A stretch of DNA of 64,000 nt from Paraburkholderia sp. FT54 (GCF_031585635.1 NZ_CP134195.1:2790001-2854000), one strand, 5' to 3'. Counted from the first letter of the stretch, positions 33,680 through 47,497 are shown. Numbers and translations: made by a program. The notes: generated by a model from the sequence alone, not told the origin.

Positions 33680-36600
33680 TTAATGAAAATCGCGGCTCGC
33701 CGTGGCCAGTTCGCCGAGCCATTCGCTGTGGTCTTCGAGTCGATGGGCGACGAGATGGATCACCTCGCCCTTGTGTTTCTTTTTCACCCTGTCGCCCTGA
33801 TTCGCGCTCACTCCATTGCCGGCGTTGTTGCCTCCGGTAGCCACGCCGTCGTCACGCTGCAAAACGCCGTACACCGCCAGCAACGACGAACCCAGCAGCA
33901 CCTTGCGCTGCTTTTCCACCAGAGACGGCCAGACGATCACATTGATCGAACCGGTCTCGTCTTCAATGGAGACGAACACCGTGCCGTTTGCCGTGCCCGG
34001 CCGCTGCCGCACAGTGACAATGCCGCACGCTCGCGCCAGTGTGCCGTGCTGACACGCGGCGAGTTCGGCGGCCGTGCGAAAACGCTGTTGGGCAAGGCGT
34101 GCGCGCAACAATGCGAGCGGATGGCGATTGAGCGTGAGACCGATACTCGCATAGTCGTCGACGATTTCGCGGCTTTCGGCTGCCTGCGGCAACATCAGCG
34201 GCGCTTCGGCGACCGGCGCATCGCGCAGCAGTTTGGGCACCGTGTGTTGCGCCGTCACGGCCCACCACGCTTCGCGCCGATGTCCCGCGATACTGAGCAG
34301 CGCGTTCGCCGCGGCAAGCGCTTCGAGATCGCGCCGCGTCAAGGCCGCGCGACGCGCCAGGTCGTCGACATCGGTAAACCGCGCCTCGTTGCGAGCGGCC
34401 ATGATGCGCTCGGCGGCTCCTTGCGCCAGACCCTTGATCAGATGCATGCCGATGCGCACGGCGGGACCGCGAGCGCCATAGGTGTTCGACGCTTGAAACA
34501 CGCGGGCAGTCAATCGCTGTGCCGCGCGCCGGACCGTCCTGCTTACCGTCAGGCGCCGTAGCGAAAGATCGCGCAGTTGCTGCGCGGATAGTACGGCTTG
34601 CTGACGATGCAAACAGGTTTCGTCCGCTGAGATCCGCTGTCCTTCATGACCGCGTCGTTCGAATGTCGACTCCCAATCGCTCAAGGTCACGTCGGGCGGC
34701 AATACCTCGACGCCGTGACGCTTCGCATCCTGAACGAGTTGCGACGGCGAATAAAACCCCAACGGCTGACTGTTCAGCAAACCCGCCAGAAAAGCAGCCG
34801 GTTCATAGCGCTTCAACCACGCGCTGAGATAGACGAGCAGCGCGAAGCTCGCCGCATGGCTCTCCGGAAATCCATACTCGCCGAAGCCTTCGATCTGTTT
34901 GCAGATGCGATCGATGAACTCCTGTTCATAACCGCGCTTGAGCATCCGCTCGTTCAAATCCTTCTGGTACTTCGCCAGGTTGCCGCTGCGCCGCCATGCG
35001 GCCATGGCGCGCCGCAACTGATCGGCCTGCTCACCGGTATATTTCGCCGCAACCATCGCCAGATGCATGACCTGCTCCTGGAAAATCGGCACGCCGAGCG
35101 TACGTTCGAGCACGGGACGCAACTCATCCTTCGCGTAGTCGACAGGTTCGAGCCCCTGTTTGCGGCGCAGATAGGGATGCACCATGCCGCCCTGAATCGG
35201 CCCGGGCCGCACGATCGCCACTTCGATCACGAGATCGTAGTACTTGTTGGGCTTCAGACGCGGCAGCATGCTTTGCTGCGCACGCGATTCGATCTGGAAT
35301 ACACCGATCGTATCGGCATGGCCGCACATTTCGTAGACGGCGCGATCCTCGCGCGGAATATCCTGCATCCTGAATGTCGGAAAACCGCGCCTCAACGCGA
35401 CGAATTCCAGCGCGCGCCGGATGGCCGACAACATGCCTAGCGCCAGCACGTCGACTTTCAGCAGCTTGAGCGCGTCGATATCGTCCTTGTCCCATTCGAT
35501 CACGCTGCGGTCTTTCATCGTCGCGTTCTCGATCGGCACGAGCCGCGACAGCTTGTCTTTCGCGATCACAAAACCGCCGACGTGTTGCGACAGATGACGA
35601 GGAAAAGTGCGCAACTCCTTCGTGAGGCGAATCAGATTCTGCGTGATGTGCGAGTTGGCGTCGAAGCCCGCTTCGGCCAGATATTTGGCGACCGCATCTG
35701 TGCCGTCCCACCATTGTTGCGACTTGCTGATCCGCTCGATCAACGACGCTTCGAGACCCAACGCCTTGCCGACGTCTTTCAGCGCACTGCGCGCGTGATA
35801 CGTAATCAGCGATGCAGTCAGGGCCGCCCGATGACGGCCGTACTTCGCGTAGATATATTGAATCACCTCTTCGCGCCGCTGATGCTCGAAGTCGACGTCG
35901 ATATCAGGCGGCTCGTTGCGTGCGCGCGAGATGAATCGCTCGATCAGCATGTTCATGTGCACCGGATCGATTTCCGTGACGTGCAGGCAATAACAGACGA
36001 TCGAATTCGCCGCTGACCCTCGCCCCTGGCAGAGAATGTTTCTGGAGCGCGCGAAACTCACGATATCGTGCACCGTCAGAAAATACTTTTCGTATTTCAG
36101 ATCGGCGATCAGCCCCAACTCCTTTTCGATCTGACCGATTCGCTTCAGGTCCATGCCTTCAGGCCAGCGCTCCATCGCACCGGCCATGACCAGCTTGCGC
36201 AGATAACTCGACGGCGACTCGCCGGCCGGCACCAGTTCTTCGGGATACTCGTACTTGAGTTCGTCGAGCGAGAAGCGGCATAGCGCGGCGATACGCAGCG
36301 TTTCTTCCAGCGTATCGCGCGGATACAGTTTGCCGAGCCGCACGCGCGTACGCATATGCCGCTCCGCATTCGCCTCCAGCGCATGGCCGCATTGCGATAA
36401 CGGCGTAACGAGGCCGATGGCGGTCATCGTGTCCTGCAACGGTTTGCGCGATCGGGCATGCATGAGAACGCCGCCTGCCGCGACCAGTGGCAAACCGCTC
36501 GCTTTTGAAATCATGCGCAAGGCGTCGATCTGAAGATCGTCGCTGCCCGTTTGCCAGAGTTCGAGCGCGATCCACGCCCGTTGTGCAGCGAACGAGGCGA

Positions 36601-37249
36601 GCCAATGCGCGCAACGCAGCGTATGCGAGAGCGTCGCCGCGCGCTGCGGCACGAGCATCAGGACACAATCGGGCAACGTTTTTAGATGTGCAAGATGGGG
36701 GAGCAAATCGGTGAAGTCCGACGGGCTAAGGCGATAGCTGCCTTTGTCCGCTCGCGAGCGCGCTAGCGTAATCAGTTCGGAAAGATTGCCGTAGCCGTTG
36801 CGGTTGGTTGCCAGCGCAACCAGGGTGCAGAATGGTTCGCCGTTTTCGTCGGTCAGATTGAGTTCGCTGCCGATGATCAGGTGAGGAAGAGGTTTTAATG
36901 CCTCGATTTCCGTGGCTTCCTGTTGAGAAGTTTCGGCTTTCGGCGCATCGTCCAAAGGCGCTTCCGGTTGCGCAGCTTTGGCCTTGTCATCTCGCTCTTT
37001 TTGCTGACGGTCTCGCTCCTCTTTGATTTCCCTCAACGCTGTGTGAGCGCGCACGACGCCGGCCAACGAACATTCGTCGGTGATCGCGAGCGCGCTGTAG
37101 CCGCGCGACATCGCCTGCTCGACGAGCTCATGAGGATGCGAAGCGCCACGCAAAAAAGAGAAATTAGTCAGGCAATGCAACTCCGCATACGCCGGTAAAT
37201 CGACGGCGAGTACCTGCTGCGCGAGAAATGATGGCTGGGATAAGGACAT
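33680..37249 (-). CDS. dnaE2: DnaE2 (ImuC), error-prone DNA polymerase III alpha subunit
   Basis: The product is 1189 residues from the ATG at 37249, five bases after imuB. It is a C-family polymerase used in SOS translesion synthesis with ImuA and ImuB. It has a PHP domain (YAELHCLTNFSFLRGASHPH), catalytic Asp cluster in PPDIDVDFEHQRR, GSAANSIVCY, helix-hairpin-helix (QIEGFGEYGFPESHAASFAL) and OB domain near the C-terminus. It is longer than typical DnaE2. A charged Glu/Lys/Gln-rich insert (about 74-120) interrupts the PHP domain, and an Arg-rich segment (about 915-975) lies between TLSDWESTFE and PAVRIGMHLIKGL. Confidence 0.94.
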   Translation of the reverse strand: MSLSQPSFLAQQVLAVDLPAYAELHCLTNFSFLRGASHPHELVEQAMSRGYSALAITDECSLAGVVRAHTALREIKEERDRQQKERDDKAKAAQPEAPLDDAPKAETSQQEATEIEALKPLPHLIIGSELNLTDENGEPFCTLVALATNRNGYGNLSELITLARSRADKGSYRLSPSDFTDLLPHLAHLKTLPDCVLMLVPQRAATLSHTLRCAHWLASFAAQRAWIALELWQTGSDDLQIDALRMISKASGLPLVAAGGVLMHARSRKPLQDTMTAIGLVTPLSQCGHALEANAERHMRTRVRLGKLYPRDTLEETLRIAALCRFSLDELKYEYPEELVPAGESPSSYLRKLVMAGAMERWPEGMDLKRIGQIEKELGLIADLKYEKYFLTVHDIVSFARSRNILCQGRGSAANSIVCYCLHVTEIDPVHMNMLIERFISRARNEPPDIDVDFEHQRREEVIQYIYAKYGRHRAALTASLITYHARSALKDVGKALGLEASLIERISKSQQWWDGTDAVAKYLAEAGFDANSHITQNLIRLTKELRTFPRHLSQHVGGFVIAKDKLSRLVPIENATMKDRSVIEWDKDDIDALKLLKVDVLALGMLSAIRRALEFVALRRGFPTFRMQDIPREDRAVYEMCGHADTIGVFQIESRAQQSMLPRLKPNKYYDLVIEVAIVRPGPIQGGMVHPYLRRKQGLEPVDYAKDELRPVLERTLGVPIFQEQVMHLAMVAAKYTGEQADQLRRAMAAWRRSGNLAKYQKDLNERMLKRGYEQEFIDRICKQIEGFGEYGFPESHAASFALLVYLSAWLKRYEPAAFLAGLLNSQPLGFYSPSQLVQDAKRHGVEVLPPDVTLSDWESTFERRGHEGQRISADETCLHRQQAVLSAQQLRDLSLRRLTVSRTVRRAAQRLTARVFQASNTYGARGPAVRIGMHLIKGLAQGAAERIMAARNEARFTDVDDLARRAALTRRDLEALAAANALLSIAGHRREAWWAVTAQHTVPKLLRDAPVAEAPLMLPQAAESREIVDDYASIGLTLNRHPLALLRARLAQQRFRTAAELAACQHGTLARACGIVTVRQRPGTANGTVFVSIEDETGSINVIVWPSLVEKQRKVLLGSSLLAVYGVLQRDDGVATGGNNAGNGVSANQGDRVKKKHKGEVIHLVAHRLEDHSEWLGELATASRDFH

Positions 37250-37254
37250 GATGC

Positions 37255-39066
37255 TCAGCCGAACAAACCCTGCAAATACCACTCGCCGCCAAGACGTTCG
37301 CGGTATACCCAGAACATATGGCCGCGATCATCGGCCGCGACGTAGTAATCCCGCTCGACAGTGTTGCCGTCCCACCATCCTGCTTCGATCCGTTCGGTAC
37401 GCGTGAGCATTTTCAGCGGACGACGATAGACAGGCCGCTGCTCGCGCATCATCAGGCGCAGCGGCTTATCGAGCATCCACACCGGGCGAGGTTGAGAAGG
37501 CAACGCGCTGTCGGGTAGATCGAGGGATGCCTGGGCGTTGTTGGGTTGCGGTGCGGATGTGTTGATGCTTTTAGCGTTGATGCTTTTAGCGTTGTTTGTT
37601 CCGGATAGGCGTTGGGTGGCTTCGGTCGCCTGGGTGGCCAGCATCACTTCGGTCGCGTAGGCGGCCGTCTCCCCGTCTTCGCGCCCTTCCTCCACGGCAG
37701 CGTGCCGCAACTCATCGGTCAGCCAGGTTTTGTCCGCTTTGATCTTCGAGCGGGACTTCGCAGGCGAACGTTTCTTGCGCGAAAACGCTTGCGCCTGGTA
37801 GGCTTCGACACGCATTGCCCGCTCGGGACGATGATCGTCCTGCACCGACATCTGCAGCACATTCTCCGGTCCCAACCGCGCGCTCAAGCGTTCGAGCAGA
37901 CGCGCAATCGAATCGCCATCCGATTCGGGCATGGGAAACAAGGTGTCCGACCGCCCGGCATATTCGCCGATCTGATCCGCAACCAGCTTCAACTCGATGA
38001 CCGGCGCCGCCAGCACCGTCTGATTCAATTTTTCCCGCAGCAACCAGATCAGATGCTCGGCATCGCGCGACGGTATGGCCCACGCGACCTTCAGACTCGA
38101 TGTCTTCGGTGCATGACGAGACGCCAATTCATGCTCGAGCAGCAACGTATAACCGCTGAGCGCCGCATGATGCGCGCTCAGCCAGCCGGCCAACTGCACG
38201 ATCAGCCGACGCGCGGCGAACAGCAATGCATCCGCGTTATCGACCCGCGAGGGCAACTCCAATTGCGCATGGAACGACGCCGGCGCACGAAACGATTCGC
38301 GTGGATCCGGGCGCGTGCCATACGCCTGCGCCAGCAGATCCAGGATTGCGCTGCCGAAACGCCGCACGACACCTGAGCGCGGCAATTGACGCAAATCGGC
38401 GAGCGTCGTACAGCCGATGTGCGAAAACGCATCGCGATGCGCTTGCGTGACCGGCAGCAACGATACCGATAAACCATCGAGGACACGCGCGAGTGAAGTT
38501 TCCTTGACCACGTGCCAGCGATGCCCCTGCCGAACAGCGCGCGCCTGCGCCAACAGCCACGCTCCCCAAGCGGTCGGTGCACAGGCGATGCGCGCCGTAT
38601 AGCCGAATTCCGCCACCGTGGCAGACACCCGCGACAACAACGTGCGCAAGCCGCCGAACAGCCTCAAACCGGAGCCGACTTCCAGCAACAGGGTGCTCGC
38701 ATCGGCCAGTGACACTTTCGGCGTGTACGTCAGCAAGGCAAGCGCTATGGCTTCAAATGCCTGAGTTTCGCGGGCGGCATCGACGGAAAGCAGTTCAAGC
38801 CCCGGCGCCAACGCCAAGGCATACGAACGCGAATGACCCGCATGCACGCCGGCACGCAATGCGTCGAAATCCGGCATCAGGATGTGCGCGTAATCGGCTA
38901 GTGCGTAACAACGTCCTTCAACGATGTTGTCGGCATCGTGAAGCTGGCTTGTCTCGTCGCGCGATTCACGCCGATTCGGCTTCGCGAGCGAACCATCCGG
39001 GAGCGGCACGAGAGGCTTCACCGCTTCCAGCGACAAGAGTGGCAATGTGACTGCGATCCACAGCAT
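37255..39066 (-). CDS. imuB: ImuB, catalytically inactive Y-family polymerase of the SOS mutasome
   Basis: The product is 603 residues. The N-terminus (MLWIAVTLPLLSLEAVKPL) and the palm/finger regions (RCYALADYAHILMPDF; LLEVGSGLRLFGGLRTLL) match ImuB, which lacks the acidic active-site residues of Y-family polymerases and instead bridges ImuA, the beta clamp and DnaE2. The C-terminus (REQRPVYRRPLKMLTRTERI to YYVAADDRGHMFWVYRERLG) is typical. A low-complexity linker contains NAKSINAKSIN, made by a 15-bp tandem duplication. The start lies 101 bases inside imuA. Confidence 0.92.
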   Translation of the reverse strand: MLWIAVTLPLLSLEAVKPLVPLPDGSLAKPNRRESRDETSQLHDADNIVEGRCYALADYAHILMPDFDALRAGVHAGHSRSYALALAPGLELLSVDAARETQAFEAIALALLTYTPKVSLADASTLLLEVGSGLRLFGGLRTLLSRVSATVAEFGYTARIACAPTAWGAWLLAQARAVRQGHRWHVVKETSLARVLDGLSVSLLPVTQAHRDAFSHIGCTTLADLRQLPRSGVVRRFGSAILDLLAQAYGTRPDPRESFRAPASFHAQLELPSRVDNADALLFAARRLIVQLAGWLSAHHAALSGYTLLLEHELASRHAPKTSSLKVAWAIPSRDAEHLIWLLREKLNQTVLAAPVIELKLVADQIGEYAGRSDTLFPMPESDGDSIARLLERLSARLGPENVLQMSVQDDHRPERAMRVEAYQAQAFSRKKRSPAKSRSKIKADKTWLTDELRHAAVEEGREDGETAAYATEVMLATQATEATQRLSGTNNAKSINAKSINTSAPQPNNAQASLDLPDSALPSQPRPVWMLDKPLRLMMREQRPVYRRPLKMLTRTERIEAGWWDGNTVERDYYVAADDRGHMFWVYRERLGGEWYLQGLFG

Positions 39067-39805
39067 GTTTGATCTCTGGTCCTTGATGGCCGCCGACTCC
39101 GCTTTCCGGTAACAAGACGCTTTGTAAAGGCAAAACGAGACGAAGAGGCTCGGCTAGCGGCGGCCCACGCCGCTTGAAGATGTCGATCGATAGACCAATC
39201 TCCTGCAGCCATTGACGACGGTTGATCGTCTGCGCATTGGCCGGCAAGAGTGGCTCACAGATCATTCGCAATGGCGCGGGGGAAGATTGCGTGGCGGCTT
39301 CGACAGGCCGGATCAAAAATGCCAGCGATGACGACTCCTGAGCCGCCACTTGCAGACGCCGGACCTTGTCGGCGCGCGCATTCGGCAGCCAAACCAGGAC
39401 CGCTCCGATGCCATCCTGCTTCAAGGCCTGAGCGGCGGCCCACAGGGCCTGGTCTTCACTTGAGCGCACCCATAAGACTCGCTCGACATCGACACCCCAA
39501 GCTCTCAATGCGGCAGCGCATGGCTGATACGGAGGCGCCACGAGCATGACATGTCGCTCGGCTTGCCTCGTCAGATGACGCAGCGCATGGGCTAGCAGAC
39601 GTACTTCACCCACGCCACCATGCTCGATCAACAGTTCTGTCAGACCGCCAGCCGACCAACCTTGTCCCGGCAACAACTGATCCAGCGCAGCATAGCCGCT
39701 GGAAATCACACGCGAGTCCGCCTCGGCAAGCTCGTTGCCCTGCCACACCTGACGCCGTAATTGGGACGACAATGAGGTCGTCGCAAGCTGAATCGCTGCT
39801 GCCAT
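38966..39805 (-). CDS. imuA: ImuA, SOS mutasome RecA-like protein
   Basis: The product is 279 residues from the ATG at 39805. It is RecA-like: ISSGYAALDQLLPGQGWSAG near the N-terminus resembles the Walker A region without a canonical GxxxxGKT. The core VMLVAPPYQPCAAALRAWGV continues the fold. ImuA recruits ImuB and DnaE2 for translesion synthesis. It is the first gene of imuA-imuB-dnaE2 and lies under a LexA box at 39875-39890. Its last 101 bases overlap imuB. Confidence 0.88.
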   Translation of the reverse strand: MAAAIQLATTSLSSQLRRQVWQGNELAEADSRVISSGYAALDQLLPGQGWSAGGLTELLIEHGGVGEVRLLAHALRHLTRQAERHVMLVAPPYQPCAAALRAWGVDVERVLWVRSSEDQALWAAAQALKQDGIGAVLVWLPNARADKVRRLQVAAQESSSLAFLIRPVEAATQSSPAPLRMICEPLLPANAQTINRRQWLQEIGLSIDIFKRRGPPLAEPLRLVLPLQSVLLPESGVGGHQGPEIKHAVDRSHIATLVAGSGEASRAAPGWFAREAESA

Positions 39806-39874
39806 AGGGACGCTCTTGAAAGGGAATGCTCCGCCCTGCCCGGCATCAGGCAAGCATGAGGCGACGAGTTTTCA

Positions 39875-39890
39875 CTGTATATTTATACAG
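39875..39890. promoter_or_regulatory. LexA (SOS) box upstream of imuA
   Basis: CTGTATATTTATACAG is a perfect palindrome of the CTGT-N8-ACAG SOS consensus, 70 bases upstream of the imuA start. It extends as an 18-bp palindrome over 39874-39891 and predicts DNA-damage induction of the operon. Confidence 0.9.
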
Positions 39891-40025
39891 TATTTTGGGA
39901 TGAATGTTAAGACGGAGGGATGCTGCCCGGGTGGATGCAGGAAGGGTTTGAGGAGGTGATGAATACTATTTTCGGGCAGCTATTATGTCTGATGAAAACA
40001 GCTTACTGGGATGGTCAGCCTGAGA

Positions 40026-40063
40026 GAAACGGCCCGATCGGCTTACGCTGATCGGGCCGTTTC
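40026..40063. terminator. Strong bidirectional hairpin terminator
   Basis: Fourteen-base perfect stem GAAACGGCCCGATC / GATCGGGCCGTTTC with a 10-base loop and CTTTTCC following, between imuA and the IS remnant. The flanking A/T tracts allow function on either strand. Confidence 0.7.
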
Positions 40064-40081
40064 CTTTTCCGGAAAGCCAGC

Positions 40082-40207
40082 ATGGCAAACGCGACGCTGA
40101 TCGGTATCGATCTGGGCGTGCACTGTTTTTTCCCTCACGCGCAACACGCTCGTGGACACGAGTCGTGGCGCAGGAAACCTGACATGAAATCCAGTCCTGC
40201 AGACTGA
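40082..40207 (+). pseudogene. IS110-family transposase N-terminal remnant
   Basis: A 41-codon frame from the ATG at 40082 begins MANATLIGIDLGVHCFFPHA, which resembles the N-terminus of IS110-family (DEDD) transposases: T-L-I-G-I-D-L-x-K-H-x-F-x-x-H, including the first catalytic Asp. The usual Lys before His is Val, similarity fades after about residue 32, and the frame stops at 40207. No rest of the transposase, no C-terminal Ser domain and no IS ends are seen in 40208-40524, which otherwise holds nothing I can identify. It is a decayed fragment beside the rrn operon. Confidence 0.55.
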
Positions 40208-40524
40208 CGGCTTTTTTAAGGACCGTCGGACGCGGCTTCTCATTGAGGGCCGGGCGCTTGATCTGCGCCTGTTTCGAGCCCGGATACATTTGCGCAAGCC
40301 GTTTATCTTAGGTTACAGATTGAGGTTGCAAAGACAAGGCTGACCGTACAATTTTTACGCTTTAGTTTGGACTGTTGCGAAGGGTGTGAGTCGAGGAATC
40401 GAGTATCGATGCCGAGACAATGCCAAGAACTGAAGGCTCACAGGCTACGCGAACGCGCTGCGGATGGGCAGGGAGTGAAGGCGGTTTCCGGTGCGTTTTT
40501 TATGTGTTTGCGGCCACGTAAACG

Positions 40525-40557
40525 CAGAAACCCCACCTTTTTTGGGTGGGGTTTCTG
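40525..40557 (-). terminator. rrn operon terminator
   Basis: Thirteen-base perfect stem CAGAAACCCCACC / GGTGGGGTTTCTG with a short A/T loop, just past the 5S remnant on the minus strand. Its position fits the end of the rrn transcript. Confidence 0.75.
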
Positions 40558-40570
40558 ATGCTGCTGGGGA

Positions 40571-40631
40571 GCCTGACGATTACCTACTTTCACACGGGTA
40601 ATCCGCACTATCATCGGCGTGGAGTCGTTTC

Positions 40632-40634
<3 letters not shown>
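40571..40634 (-). rRNA. rrf: 5S rRNA, truncated: only the 3' half present
   Basis: The minus strand reads CGTGAAACGACTCCACGCC, then the GATGATAGTGCGGATTACCC region and a GTAATCGTCAGGC 3' end, which is the second half of a beta-proteobacterial 5S gene. The expected first half (a GCCTGGTGACCATAGCG-type start through the CCCGAACAGGA loop) is missing. The remnant is directly fused to the 23S 3' region, leaving about 64 of roughly 115 bases. No other 5S gene is in the window. Confidence 0.85.
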
Positions 40635-43496
<2,862 letters not shown>

Positions 43497-43704
43497 CTAT
43501 AACGGGTGTGTCTCCTGTGTGATCCACTGGGAATCACACGCTCGCCACGCCCGCTACAGGTTGAGTATTCGTGTTGCGCCGTATTCCAAAAGCGATCTTT
43601 CGATCTCTCTTTTCATACATTGATACAATCACAACCCTGATTCACCTACTCGCACACCCATCTCTAAGTATGCTTTCGTGAATCTCTTTACTACTTCTTC
43701 CTGA

Positions 43705-43716
43705 TTGTTAAAGAAC
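43705..43716 (-). promoter_or_regulatory. boxA antitermination element in the 16S-23S spacer
   Basis: The minus strand reads GTTCTTTAACAA, a good boxA, between tRNA-Ala and 23S. The spacer 43497-43833 otherwise holds processing-stem sequences and no gene. Confidence 0.7.
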
Positions 43717-43833
43717 GACAGCCGACATAAAACCCTGTTTCATGTCACTCTGACTGGCTCAATCGCCAATGCCTGTTTCACTACACCGCAAACCCCTTTC
43801 AAGGTCTGCCGCAGTAAAACCGGCATTGAGGAT

Positions 43834-43909
43834 TGGTGGAGGATGACGGGATCGAACCGACGACCCCCTGCTTGCAAAGCAGGTGCTCTCCCAGCTGAGC
43901 TAATCCCCC
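43834..43909 (-). tRNA. tRNA-Ala (TGC)
   Basis: A 76-base cloverleaf beginning GGGGGATTAGCTCAGCTGGG with anticodon TGC in CTTTGCAAG, T-loop GGTTCGATCCC and encoded CCA. It lies in the rrn spacer after tRNA-Ile, the standard Ile-Ala order. Confidence 0.97.
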
Positions 43910-43963
43910 AGTCATACAGATACCCCAGAGGTTTTTAGACGATCAGCACACCAGACAAGACTT

Positions 43964-44040
43964 TGGTGGGTCTGGATGGATTCGAACCATCGACCCCCGC
44001 CTTATCAAGACGGTGCTCTAACCGACTGAGCTACAGACCC
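43964..44040 (-). tRNA. tRNA-Ile (GAT)
   Basis: A 77-base cloverleaf beginning GGGTCTGTAGCTCAGTCGG with anticodon GAT in CTTGATAAG, T-loop GGTTCGAATCC and encoded CCA. It is first in the 16S-23S spacer. Confidence 0.97.
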
Positions 44041-44104
44041 CTGAGTCTGTCCATTTTCACAGCCGATAAGCGTGAGCGCTCAACGTTCGACACGTCCAGC
44101 TCGA

Positions 44105-45636
<1,532 letters not shown>

Positions 45637-45930
45637 AAACCTGTTACTGTTTTCGGTTCAGTTAAGAACCGGTCGCTCACTCAACGTACTGACGAATGAT
45701 CTTTCCATCTCGCGATGAAAAAACCTTCCTTTCATTACTGTGTGAGACTTGATACTTTCGCTTTGCGGCAGACCCCGGAGGATCCGCCTCGCGTCGCGCA
45801 TCAAGCGCCCACACTTATCGGCTGTTAATTTTTAAAGATCGGTTACGCATTCACTACCAAACCAGCACCACACTTCAACCACCCGGCACCGCTTCGTTCT
45901 GCGTCGCTGCATCTGCAGCAGAGAAACGAG

Positions 45931-45959
45931 ATTATGAAGAACTTCCGCTACGCCGTCAA
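45931..45959 (-). promoter_or_regulatory. rrn promoter
   Basis: On the minus strand TTGACG (45959-45954) and CATAAT (45936-45931) are spaced by 17 bases, about 300 bases upstream of 16S, as expected for an rrn P1. A boxA-like GATCTTTAAAAATT (45840-45827) lies in the leader. The rest of 45637-46109 holds leader sequence and no gene. Confidence 0.75.
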
Positions 45960-46109
45960 CAGGTTTTTCCAGCTTCCTGAACCTGCCCACTTCGCTGGAA
46001 GCCTTGCCACTGCTGGCTCTCCCGCCTCCCGTGCCCCGCTGTCCGGAGCACGAAAGAGCGAGATTCTAGCGAGCCCCACTCCGCCTTGCAAGCGTTATCT
46101 GGAATTTAT

Positions 46110-47225
46110 TCAAGGCGCCTTTTTTACGGGGCCACGCTCATCGGCGACAGGCGCTTTCACGTCGGGCGCCAAGGCGCGCGCAGCTGGCGCGCCGATCGTC
46201 CAATCGTGAAGCACGGTATAGGCGACCGCCAGCAAAGTCGGGCCGATGAACACCCCGAGGAAGCCGAAAGCAAATGCCCCGCCCAAGATTCCTAACATCA
46301 CCAGGATTAGAGGCATGTCGCTATTCTTGCCGATCAAGATCGGTTTGATGACGTTGTCGGACATGCCGACGACCAGCACGCCCCACACCACCAGAAAGAT
46401 CGCCCATCCAGTTGCGCCACCGTGGTACAGCCAGATCGCCGCGGGCAACCAGACGACAACGGGACCGCCCGGTATCACCGACAGGAAGAATGTCGCCAGC
46501 CCCAGCAACGCCGGCGCCGGCACGCCGGCGATCCAGCACCCGAAACCCGCCAGGATACCTTGCACGAGCGCCGTGCCCAGAATTCCGTAGACCACACCCT
46601 TTACCGTGCTGCCGGCCAGTGCCAGCAGATAATCGGCGCGCTCGCCGGCAATACGTCGCATGCCAGCATTCAGCCAGGCAGCTGCACCCTCGCCCCCCGT
46701 GTAAAAGAAAAAGGCCAGCACGATGCTCAACGCCAGCAGCCCGAGACCATGCGTAACAGCAATCGCGGCCGCCAGAATCCACTTGCCGGCGGGCGCGGCG
46801 AGCGTGCGCAACTGCGCGATCAGTTCCGAATTGCTGCTTGTGAGACGCTCCCAGAATGCCTCAATGTTGGACCCCACCAGCGGAATCCGGGCAACCCATG
46901 GCGGCAAATCCGGCAAGCCGGCCTCGAAGAGCCGTTGAACCAACGCGACGATGTCATGCACGTGCGCCCCGAAGGCAAAGCCCGCATAGACGAACGGTCC
47001 GAGTACCACAATCAGAATAATCAACACGATCAAGGTGGCGGCCCACTTACGCCGGCCGCCCACGGCCGCGGTCAGCCGTCTGTACAAGCCCCACGAGCTA
47101 TAGCTGAGAATGGCGCCCCAAAGCAGCGCGGTCGTGAAAGGCGCAAGCACCAGCAGCGAGCCACCCACGAGAATAATCAGCGCGAACACTGCGGCAAGAC
47201 GTTCGATCAGTTGGTCCGATTTCAC
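46110..47225 (-). CDS. AI-2E transporter / PerM-family membrane protein, GTG start
   Basis: The product is 371 residues from a GTG at 47225 spaced 7 bases after AGGAGA; an ATG-like longer reading at 47252 lacks a ribosome site. It has about eight membrane helices in the PerM/YdiK/TqsA pattern (PFTTALLWGAILSYSSWGLY near the start; GGPVVVWLPAAIWLYHGGAT and LGILGGAFAFGFLGVFIGPT late). Family members export AI-2 or other small molecules, or act as ion antiporters; the substrate is unknown here. It lies between the rrn promoter and the divergent DUF2863 gene. Confidence 0.9.
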   Translation of the reverse strand: MKSDQLIERLAAVFALIILVGGSLLVLAPFTTALLWGAILSYSSWGLYRRLTAAVGGRRKWAATLIVLIILIVVLGPFVYAGFAFGAHVHDIVALVQRLFEAGLPDLPPWVARIPLVGSNIEAFWERLTSSNSELIAQLRTLAAPAGKWILAAAIAVTHGLGLLALSIVLAFFFYTGGEGAAAWLNAGMRRIAGERADYLLALAGSTVKGVVYGILGTALVQGILAGFGCWIAGVPAPALLGLATFFLSVIPGGPVVVWLPAAIWLYHGGATGWAIFLVVWGVLVVGMSDNVIKPILIGKNSDMPLILVMLGILGGAFAFGFLGVFIGPTLLAVAYTVLHDWTIGAPAARALAPDVKAPVADERGPVKKAP

Positions 47226-47497
47226 AATGAATCTCCTGTTGCGCCAAACCACCGGTGACGAGCGGACATACGGCTTGTCAGGCGCCCGCTGAAAGGGCCA
47301 GTATAGAAGCGAGTCATGCGCTAGCGGCGTCTTATATCATCGGGCCAGGTTGCCATGCAACGGGCCCACAGGCGCCAACAGCAGCGCTGATTTTTCGTGT
47401 AGAAACGTCCTAATTCATCCGGCATCGCCGGCCAAATAATACGGCGGCATAGAAAAGACTAGAATATAAGGTTCTGTGCACCCCAATTTCCGGATTT

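Noticed and set aside
39966..40297. Minus-strand frames of 84-107 codons over the IS remnant
   Set aside because: No ribosome sites or family pattern, and they read across a strong terminator hairpin.
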